11,275 nucleotides of DNA from Conidiobolus incongruus B7586 (taxonomy: Eukaryota > Entomophthoromycota > Entomophthoromycetes > Entomophthorales > Conidiobolaceae). The DNA lies in assembly GCA_000697335.1 (NCBI GenBank), contig JNEM01008701.1, forward strand, positions 1-11,275. Reading direction: 5' to 3'. The position numbers and the translations under genes were made by a program. Position 1 is the first letter of the stretch. The number at the start of each line of letters is the position of its first letter. Below are positions 1 through 7,899 of this stretch, piece by piece. Below the pieces are notes generated by a model that saw only the letters and a program-made list of their open reading frames with translations, was not told the DNA's origin and did no database searches.

Positions 1-1201
1 AATTAATATAAATTTATATAATTATTACACTTATAATAATATAATAAGATAATTATTATTAGTAAATCATAATTTCTGATATATAACTTTTATTAAATAA
101 TAAAGAAATATTTTAATTAAAAAATAATAATTATCAAAAATTTAAGAGTAAAAATTATTTTAAAAAAAGAAAATAGTATTATTAAATATAAATATTAATA
201 ATATAATTTTCCATTAATTATTTTCAATATAGATATATTATCAAAGAAAAATAAATTTCAAATTAAGAACTAAAGTTATAAATTGGTTTTAAAAAGATAT
301 AATTAAAAAACAATCTATTTTATTTAATAATAATTATACAAATATACCTAATATATATCAAAAATTAGTTTATTAAAAATAACTGGTTTTTATTACCATA
401 TTTATCTTATATATAAGATATAAATCTTTATGATTTTAATTGCTTTGGTGAGTTAAAATATTTGATTTATATAAAGAGAATTGATAAAATATTTCGATTT
501 TATATTTCAAAATTAATAATAATTTTAAAATATTAATCAATTATTAATAATTTAGAATTCTCTTATTAAAAAATAAGGAAGTTATTAATTATATAAATCA
601 TTTTATTTTTCCATTATTTTTATTTATTTTATTAATATATAAAAATTAAATTTAATAAGCATATTATTTAAACTATTATCTAATTTCTTTTTGAATTAAA
701 ATAATATTAATTTTATAAATATTCAAAATTTTAATATAATCATATTTATTGGGAATTTTAAATTTAAAATAAAATAAAAATTAATAAAAAATTAAATTTA
801 GGTTAAAAAATTTTATTATTTATTATATTGATTAGAATGAATTACTAGAAATTTATTATTTAACTTTAATATTGAATTTTATATAATTGGTTTTATTCAA
901 TTTATAAAATAATATAATTTAAGTGTTAATTTTAAATATATATATATTTCAATTTAATTAGATATAAAAATTGATTGTATTATAAGTTTTGATATAAACT
1001 TTAATTATAATAATAATAAAAATATTATATAATTTGCTTTTATATTTACAAATTCAAAATAAAATTTACCCAATAACTAAGGAATATTAATTTAAATATA
1101 AAAAAATTTAATTGATTTTGGATTGGATTCATTTAATAAATTACTATATAAATAATATATCACTAAATGAAGTAAATAATAGTAATTAATTAATTAATTA
1201 A
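1..1201. other. AT-rich intergenic spacer
   Basis: This stretch is very AT-rich (roughly 10-13% G+C by eye), has no long open frame on either strand, and shows no tRNA-like or hairpin-rich block. It lies downstream of the Nudix gene, whose minus-strand 3' UTR and polyadenylation site must fall in its right end. I see only homopolymer A/T runs and short AT dinucleotide tracts, for example near 937-948. Confidence 0.7.
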
Positions 1202-1205
1202 TTAA
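1183..1205. repeat. TAAT tetranucleotide tract overlapping a stop codon
   Basis: Five and three-quarter perfect copies of TAAT run from 1183 to 1205. The minus-strand stop codon of the Nudix gene (TAA, 1202-1204) is the last part of this tract, so the microsatellite begins exactly where the coding sequence ends. Changes in tract length would affect only the 3' UTR. Confidence 0.8.
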
Positions 1206-1964
1206 AATTGGTTGGGATACATAGTTTTGAGGCAGTTATACAGGATAAAGCCTGTAAGCCCCCAGATCTCGTGGGGAATATCTGCCTGTGGCCTGAAGAC
1301 TGGTGCCTTTGTTTTCGTATTTCGAAATTGGCGCCAGTAGCGATTCTTAGGATTTAACAAGTGATCTACTGGGGTGAAGAATACTTTTTTAACTTCGTCC
1401 TCGTTGTATTCGATTTGACTGATATCGTAGATAGGAAAATTTAGTACCGCAACGAATGGATGCACTGCCAAGGTACCCGTTTTGTTGGGAAGTAAATTGT
1501 GTTGACCAAGTACTGACAGGCATTCCCTAGGGATATTGATCTCCTCTTCAACTTCCCGCAAGGCGCAATCGAGAACATTTCTGTCGGTGGGGTCTTTCTT
1601 ACCACCTGGAAAACTACAGGATTATTCAAAACCTCATAATCAATTAGTTATCTACATAAAGTTACCTGACTTCGCCCTTATGTGATTTGAGTTTTGAAGA
1701 CCTTAGAGTAAATAGGACAGAGGGTTGATTTTGATAGTCTGCAATGATCATCATTACACCAGCTTCGCCTTTACAACGTTCCTTCTCAATGGGAAATTTT
1801 TTAATGTTGGGTAAATTATCATTTAATTTGAGTTCCCAGTCCTTGCACTCGTACTTCGATATGCATAGATTTGGATGTAAACTACTCAACCTCGTTGCTG
1901 AGTGGAAGTATCTTGGTTGTATCAATTTGCAAACTTTTGTTATATAGTTAGTTTTAATAGACAT
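1202..1964 (-). CDS. Nudix hydrolase, coenzyme A diphosphatase (PCD1/NUDT7/NUDT8 type)
   Basis: Two exons, 1666-1964 and 1202-1613, are joined across a 52-bp GT-AG intron (1614-1665) that splits an AGT serine codon, giving 236 residues. The join restores the CoA-diphosphatase signature: LFTLRSSKLKSHKGEV at residues 84-99, then SFPGGKKDPTD at 100-110, then a Nudix helix ending REVEEE at 119-124. The box has one extra residue between its first acidic position (Asp110 in place of Glu) and Arg-Glu, and lacks the usual final Gly. The bacterial NudL/CoAse subfamily has both traits. Family members split CoA and its derivatives into 3',5'-ADP and phosphopantetheine using Mg2+ or Mn2+. The first 28 or so residues are basic and hydroxylated with few acids (RYFHSATRLSS), suggesting a mitochondrial presequence. 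The C-terminus (PNQF) is not a PTS1 peroxisome signal, unlike a peroxisomal enzyme using that route. An in-frame stop at 1971-1973 supports the start. Substrate and location are inferred. Confidence 0.92.
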
Positions 1965-2179
1965 AATTGATTAATTAATTTTAATTATTTATTAATATTA
2001 TTTAAAATGAATTGATTTTTGATTAATAAAATAAATATAAAATTTTATCAATTTTTAAATGAATAAATTTTTTGATTAAATAGGGTATTTATATTTTATT
2101 AAAACTCTTAGAAACTTGGGAATTTTATTAATTTTTTAATTTCAAGTATTATTTAATTTGATGATTAAATCAAATAATT
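1965..2179. promoter_or_regulatory. 5' flank of the Nudix gene, no clear motif
   Basis: This AT-rich spacer lies immediately upstream of the Nudix start on the minus strand and must contain at least part of its promoter. I see no distinctive TATA or activator site beyond the general A/T richness. A small AT hairpin (TTTGAT at 2157-2162 with ATCAAA at 2169-2174) lies at its right end, just before the structured block that follows. Confidence 0.3.
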
Positions 2180-2374
2180 GAGTGATAACTGCTGATTGTG
2201 GGTTGTATCAGTATGTAATCAATTTGAAAGTCTTATGACTTTACTCCCTAATATTATCTGATATGATTTCATATCTAAAGATGGTCAAGTGGTCAGTCTA
2301 AAATAATATCATAGTCTTGATCAGAAGACTTGGGTGGAATCGGAGGGCATATGACGAGGTTTCATTGCCTTTTT
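2180..2374 (+). ncRNA. Candidate structured small RNA, unidentified
   Basis: Between two minus-strand genes, G+C rises to roughly 37-42% over 2281-2400 in a spacer that is otherwise far lower, with no usable reading frame. On the plus strand I see a series of local hairpins: CTGAT/ATCAG around 2191-2210; AAAGTC (2227-2232) with GACTTT (2237-2242); GATATGA (2260-2266) with TCATATC (2269-2275); AGTCTT (2313-2318) with AAGACT (2325-2330); and GGCA-T-ATGA (2346-2354) with TCATTGCC (2362-2369). The last is an eight-pair stem with one bulge, followed at once by five T (2370-2374), as at an RNA polymerase III end. TGGTCAAGTGG (2282-2292) fits the A-box consensus, but no good B box follows. It matches no family I can name: the SRP helix 8 core, the RNase P/MRP CR-V, U1-U6 hallmarks and a tRNA acceptor pairing are all missing. 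Both ends are approximate. A decayed sequence or a regulatory region is possible. Confidence 0.3.
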
Positions 2375-2640
2375 CATGCTTATTTTGGTAGACTAGGATT
2401 TAGTTTGAGTTGTCAAATGATCACTTTGATAAAGTATTAGTTCATAATTATGGCTCGATATTGATACTCAAAATCACTCTTAGATTTGAAGTTTGATAAT
2501 TAAAGGATATATAGTTAATATAACTATAAATAAACTGAGTCTATATCTAGCGGATATTCATTAAAAATAGTTAAAACGAGTGAAAAACATTGACAAAATT
2601 TTTATTTCATAATATAACACTGTTCAAATAATGGAGTAGT
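2375..2640. other. Spacer holding the ATX1 3' flank
   Basis: G+C falls from the level of the neighbouring block to typical AT-rich spacer. A short plus-strand open stretch crosses 2325-2438, but it has no start context or recognisable similarity. The right end must hold the minus-strand 3' UTR of ATX1. Nothing else is supported here. Confidence 0.5.
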
Positions 2641-2952
2641 TTAGGCTCTAGTGACAGCCTTACCAGTCTTTTCAATAGCGTTAAAGATGGTCTCTTCAGG
2701 AACGGAGTCAGTATCGACGACAACAGTTTGATTTTCTAAACTGATATCGACTTTATTGAGACCTAATAGCAAAGATTAGAATAAATATAGTTTTAATTAA
2801 ATTAGATGATGAATATACCTTCAACCCTGGATAAGGCCTTATTCACTGCGTTAGAGCATCCTGAGCAGGTCATAGTAACATTATATTTATAAGACTAAGA
2901 ATCATTTATTAAATTGAATGTTAATAAATTATCTTTGTGTACTTACAGGCAT
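2641..2952 (-). CDS. ATX1: Atx1-type copper metallochaperone (HMA domain)
   Basis: Three exons (2947-2952, 2819-2894, 2641-2762) are joined over two GT-AG introns of 52 bp (2895-2946) and 56 bp (2763-2818), giving 67 residues. The first coding exon is just ATG CCT. The product is a single heavy-metal-associated domain with the beta-alpha-beta-beta-alpha-beta pattern. The copper loop MTCSGC lies at residues 10-15, with Cys12 and Cys15 as Cu(I) ligands. The KTGK motif at residues 59-62 includes the lysine conserved in eukaryotic Atx1/ATOX1 next to the metal site. Atx1 carries Cu(I) in the cytosol to the N-terminal domains of the Ccc2-type copper ATPase of the late Golgi, which loads multicopper oxidases. 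Length is typical of the family, and no targeting signal is present. A stop in frame upstream (2971-2973) supports the start. The gene is too fragmented for simple reading-frame searches and would be missed without splicing. Assignment is firm. Confidence 0.95.
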
Positions 2953-3240
2953 ATTGTTATATCTAAAATATTATTTAAGCAGTTGTTAAAAGAAAGAGAT
3001 TAATCCTTAAATTAATAATAATAATCCATTTATATTCAATTCTAGCCAATTACCAATTAGCAATCCCTTCTTATAATTGTCATTAGGAGAATAATATTGA
3101 GTAAATCCCACATTTGACGTAATTTAATTGGCAAATTGGTTAATTTTATAGATTTTACGCCAAATCCTCTTCTTTAATAGTGCTGAGAATTTAGAATATA
3201 TAAGTTCTAGAAGTTTACCAAATTTGGTAATTTGAATGTT
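2953..3240 (-). promoter_or_regulatory. ATX1: Probable ATX1 promoter with paired CCAAT boxes and palindromes
   Basis: The region just upstream of the ATX1 start is richer in G+C than the spacer beyond it. CCAAT pentamers lie at 3046-3050 and 3053-3057 on the plus strand, and two more lie inverted (ATTGG) at 3127-3131 and 3135-3139, about 95-190 bp from the start codon. CCAAT is the known site of the fungal HAP/CBF complex. Further out are the palindromes TTCTAGAA (3205-3212, which also fits a minimal heat-shock-factor half-pair TTCnnGAA) and TTACCAAATTTGGTAA (3215-3230). Use of any of these sites is inferred. No metal-responsive element was recognised with confidence. Confidence 0.4.
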
Positions 3241-5742
3241 TATTTGATTGGAATATAAAGAATAAAAAAATATTATAATATAAAATCAGTAAATTTTATA
3301 GAAAGTAGATTTACAAATTAAAAAAATTGTTATACTATTTTAATTATATCAATATTATTCATTAATTATTTTCCAAATATTTGATTTTTGTATATTCATT
3401 AATTGGATTAAAGAATTGATTCTAAAACTTGAAATATTAAGTGACAATAAATAAAAAATTAATGTTGAATTAATGAATTCGAACATTATATAGAGTTAGT
3501 AATATAATAATATGTATAAATTAATAAAATTTTAATTGACTTAGTGAATATTATAAATTTGAAAATAATATTGATAATTTTCATGAATTGATAGTGAGGA
3601 AAGAGTGGTTTATAAGCCAAATTCTTTCATATAAAATTAGCATTAAATTTTATGAAATTCAAAATATTATTTATTTTGATATGTGTATTATAAGATTATC
3701 AACATTTTTATTACTTCATATTTCATTAAAATAAGAATATTTTAAAACATACAACGACTTTCATGTTTGTGCGAATTCTATATATATTGACGACAAGAAT
3801 AAATATCGGATATCTTTATATCAAAAATTGATTATATCAATTGATGAATATTTTGAAAATATTGTCTCCAAATATCTATTGATTATAATGACATAATAAA
3901 GATTACTGAATCATGTACCAAAATATGTTTTATCAGTATATAACCGTTTTTCTAACTTTTGATTTGCAAATTCTAGAATATCTTGTAACAATAATTATAA
4001 AATTTATACAATGAATAAAATATGAGGAAATATGAAAAGAAATAATTCAATATAAAGATATATGGAGTATCAATAAATATGATTCTATTAAAATTTAAAA
4101 AAATAATTGAATAAAAATTTGAACATTGGTAAATTCATAAATTTAAAAATAATCAATAAATTTAATTTATCAATTTTTAAAAAACACAATATTTTTATCA
4201 GTAAATAGCTTAATCACATGTTATAAATAAATAAATATTGAAAGGAGTTTAATCTATATATATATGATTAATCTGTGTGTAAATTGATCATTATAAGCAT
4301 GCCTCAATATTACATATAAAATTTATGAAATATAGATTAAATTTTTGTTTGATTAAATATCATAGTGTTTGGGATGTATAAATTATATTTTAGATGTAAT
4401 TATTATAATATAATCTGAAACAAAATAGTATAATGCTATTTGAATAAATATATTAATCACTTCAATATATATCAATCAACTGCGGTTAATAATACATTCA
4501 TAATATTTTTCTAAATTTTTAAATTTTGAAAATATTTGAAAATTTTAATTTTTATATAAAGACAAATTAGATTTATACCAATAAAAATTACCTTGACTAT
4601 AAACTCAGTGAAACATTTTTTAATTTCAAGGTTATAAAATTGTATTTTATTATATTTTTGAATAACTGCTACTTTTGCATTAAACATAATTGGCAATATC
4701 GTATTTTGATAATGTAGCGCTAATCAAACTTATTGTAAATCAATTTATTTATATCATAATCCAAGTGTTAATATATCATATTTTATATAAAATTCATTTT
4801 TATTTACAACATACACCAAATTAGATATCATAATTTGTGATTTTATGCACCACACGCAAATTGACGTTGATTATTAACCAATAAGATAGTATCTTCATAA
4901 TTCATTAAAATAATTAAAAAACTTAACAATTATTAATTATTCTTTGTGGTAAAACATTATATTGACCAAGTATAAATACAAAGATTTTATCAAACACTAA
5001 GTCTATATCCAAGATTATATATAAACGTCATTAATTTCATCCTTGCATCAAATAACTAAAACCATTTGAGATTAGTTTTTTATTTGATTTGTTACTGATT
5101 TGAAATCTATGGTTCTGATTAAATAATTTATAAAATCTAAATTGATATTTATATATAATTAGATTTAATCGAATCTATTAAAAACTAAATGATGATGTAT
5201 TAAAGTAATAATTATCAATCATGATTACTCAATATGATATATAACGAAATAGCAGTGGCTTTTACATGAAAGCTATATTTATACTTGGTAGTGATTAAAT
5301 TATTATGTAGATATTAAGATCAACTTTAGAATTTTATAGGTATGATATTAGCAAATAGATTTAAGTTAATTCATATTATTATATAGATTATTTTTTAAAA
5401 TACGATCTCCATTTATCAACCAAATATAATTTTAAAAATTTTTTAAGTTTCTTAATTTTTAATCTTATTTGCTATTTTTTACCAAAGTTCAAAGTCAGTA
5501 TAAAAAACTAAATTTATAAATTCCCATAATTAAATTAATGAATATAAATTTGTGATTGGTTAAATTCATAGCATTGAATATCCTTTAAATTTTAAAAAAA
5601 AACGTCATTGATTCAAAATTATTAAATAAATAATATTTTGAAATATTTTAAAAAAATAATACTATAAAATTATTGTTTTATAATTTCTGTGTTTTATATC
5701 AAGTTCATATTATTTTAATTTTATTAATATTGAATCAATCTT
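3241..5742. other. Long AT-rich intergenic spacer
   Basis: About 2.5 kb of AT-rich DNA separates two divergently transcribed genes, ATX1 and the spermidine-synthase-like gene. No frame of coding composition is visible. The longest minus-strand open stretch (4511-4696) translates to a Lys/Ile/Phe/Asn-rich string typical of chance AT-rich sequence. I found no transposon ends, long tandem repeats or tRNA-like blocks. The right end must contain the promoter of the gene at 5743, but no diagnostic element stands out. Confidence 0.6.
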
Positions 5743-7627
5743 ATGACTGAGAGTTTAACACCCTCCAAACAAAAAGTAAATCCTACAGAGTTAACCAATA
5801 CCGATGATGATAAATTTGTGTCTGAAGATTTGGAAGAAGATAATTTCGCTTTTACTCAACTTTTAATTTTGACTCTGACACTTCCTCCTATTACAGCTTT
5901 CGCTTCCGTCGTGAGTTATTATGGTGGACTAGGCCTTGTAGATCCGCTTTATGGATCGTATTTTAAGAACCAGTACACACTCCAATTTCTTACTACAGCA
6001 ATTGTAATGGGTGCGACTGTTGGTCTTTCCCCATTTTTTAGACGTCCTCTACCTCACCGCATTCCGTCATTGCTTTCGTTAGCTTCTCTGAGTGCAGCAC
6101 TCGCACCCACTTATGCATCGATAGTTACCAAATTTGCAGAACCTTATGGTCCCCAATGGCCGCCACACGTTATTTACGCGTTATCCACATACAGTCCAGT
6201 GTTTTTAATGAGTTGGGCTAATGCCACTTTGCTCCACGATTCTTTAAAATTGTTTTTGAGTGTTGACACATGGATTCATGGTCTCAGTTTGTTTGCATTC
6301 CACGGTAGTTTGCTCGTAAGCGCATTAGGCGGTAGTTTGAATTGGTTTACTCACTTTCCTTTTGCAAACCAATCCGCTCTTATTTTGATTATTGGCTCTC
6401 TATCACTCGCCATTTACGTTGCCATTGGTAGATGGATCTTCTTCCCAGTCAACAAGATGAAACTTAGGACGAAACTTGCTGCTCCGGTCCTAATTGCAAC
6501 TATTGCCATGCTCACTTTACTGTATCATCCAGGCTGCAACAATAATGTGAGTCAAAGGCATAATAATCTCCCAGGCTATCGTGTACTTGCCAGGGAGGAA
6601 AGTATCACTGGATGGATCAGCGTCCTTGAAGAGGAAGAACGGGAGATTAGAGTATTAAGAAGTGGTCATTGTCTTTTAGGGGGAATATATACCCAGTACA
6701 ACGAAAGTATATTCCACAATTTTTATGTGATGGATGGTAAATTTACCTTACCTTATCAAAGATTTAGTACTAATATTACCCATAGCTATTCATTTAGTAA
6801 AAAGAAAAGATATGAATTATAGGAGCAAAGTTTTAATGATGTAAGTTACAACTTGTTCATCTTTTACGTAATTTGTATATTAATCAATTTGTTTTCCATT
6901 TCCATCTAGTGGATTGGGAATTGGCTCATCAGCTCAGCCACTTATTGACTTGAACTACAATGTAGAAATAATCGAACTTGACCCAATTGTGTATAAGTAT
7001 GCAAGGGAATACTTTTATTTGTCATCTCCTGCTAAAGCTCATTTAATCGATGCCAAGATTCCCTTAACTCAAGAACCTTCGCTACTATCGCCCCCATACC
7101 AGTTTATCATGCATGATGTCTTCAATGGTGCCGGAGTTGATGGCGACTATTTATTCACCAAGGAAGCTCTTGAAAAAGTTAGCTCTTTGTTAGAAACTAA
7201 TGGTGTCGTTGCGCTTAATCTCGTCTCTGGTTTACAGCCACCTTACGATACACCCTACCAAAAAGTTGCAGCAACGCTCAAATCGGTTTTTCCACACGTC
7301 AGATGCTTCAGAGAGCCTTATGACCACAATGACAAAGAGGTCAAAGTGCAAAATCTAGTTTTTTTTGCAAGTCACTCACCTATCCATTTTGCGCCTGTCA
7401 CGGAGGAAGTTTTCAACGTGAACCAAGGTCTTGCTTACATCCTTGAACGCTTCGAAAGGTTTGAAGTTGATTTAAGCGCACTGTCACTCGAGTCCAAATA
7501 CATCTTGAGGGCGGATGATCCTCCCGTTATTGATAAGGAAACTACAAAGAGTCAAAAGGAACTCATGCGATACCACTGGGAAGGCATGAACAAGCTATTG
7601 CCTTGGGAAACGTGGCTGAGATACTAA
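5743..7627 (+). CDS. Membrane-anchored spermidine/spermine synthase-like protein
   Basis: Three exons (5743-6736, 6798-6840, 6910-7627) give 584 residues. Intron 1 (6737-6797, 61 bp) carries a TACTAAT branch-like site. Intron 2 (6841-6909, 69 bp) has a GTAAGT donor. Splicing is needed to rebuild the cofactor loop KVLMIGLGIGSS (342-353), whose first glycine codon follows the exon 2-3 junction. An in-frame stop at 5731-5733 supports the start. An acidic N-terminal tail (1-34) precedes about seven hydrophobic segments (near 36-58, 78-99, 108-128, 143-165, 178-197, 211-233, 244-262). A beta-rich linker follows (GWISVLE at 290-296, LRSGHCLLGG at 305-314), then a Rossmann domain with ELDP (368-371, cofactor ribose acid) and HDVFNG (414-419). 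Known spermidine synthases transfer aminopropyl from decarboxylated SAM. Here the usual substrate motifs (LDG..Q hairpin and DSSDP) are replaced, so a true aminopropyltransferase role is doubtful. The acceptor substrate is unknown. Confidence 0.87.
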
Positions 7628-7899
7628 TTTGTATTTGTCATATTTCTTATTTGAATTATATATTCGACTCATTGAATGAGCCATTATCCAAAGTTCAATT
7701 GTTTTTAAAATATCCATACAATTAAAAAGATGACCAAAAAATTCGTTATTTTAATTATTTAATCTATTTTCAATAATTTAAATAAATCTTTCAAACTTTA
7801 TACTAATTTCAATCTTAATAAAATTTATAAAAGTTTATTGATAATTAATATAGTGTTAAATGAAAATCGAATTAGAAAAGTGAATAAAATCATTTACTA
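7628..7899. other. Convergent 3' intergenic gap
   Basis: This 272-bp AT-rich gap lies between two genes that point at each other, so both 3' ends and polyadenylation signals must fit in it. An odd palindrome, CTCATT-G-AATGAG (7668-7680), lies 41 bp after the plus-strand stop. It could form a small hairpin in either transcript, but no function can be assigned. Confidence 0.5.

Noticed and set aside
1744-1947. Plus-strand open frame opposite Nudix exon 1
   Set aside because: The minus strand carries a clear CoA-diphosphatase sequence there. The plus frame has no recognisable domain.
2274-2350. tRNA gene suggested by the A-box-like TGGTCAAGTGG
   Set aside because: The seven bases before it find no pairing partner downstream, and the nearest B-box-like stretch (GGTGGAATCGG) matches only about half of the consensus. 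No cloverleaf can be drawn.
2180-2374. Signal recognition particle RNA (hairpin, TGTAA, hairpin order at the left end)
   Set aside because: The strongly conserved helix 8 core with its GNAR loop and AGCAG strand is absent, so the resemblance of the first 60 bases is not enough.
2325-2438. Short plus-strand open stretch beginning EDLGG
   Set aside because: Only 38 codons, no start or splice context, no similarity I recognise, and in-frame stops lie just upstream. It overlaps the hairpin block.
4511-4696. Minus-strand open frame of 61 codons
   Set aside because: The composition is that of the AT-rich spacer (Ile, Lys, Phe, Asn), with no domain and no splice partner.
3241-5742. Decayed transposable element in the long spacer
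   Set aside because: No terminal inverted or direct repeats, target-site duplication or transposase-like or polymerase-like codons could be seen.
6798-6822. True end of the membrane protein at the TAG at 6820-6822
   Set aside because: Removing the two introns restores a continuous frame through the GLGIGSS loop, matching the expected family architecture, so the stop belongs to the unspliced reading only.
7668-7680. Gcn4-like site or terminator hairpin CTCATT-G-AATGAG
   Set aside because: The sequence reads CGACTCA rather than TGACTCA and lies between two 3' ends. The stem is short and a one-base loop is not physically good.
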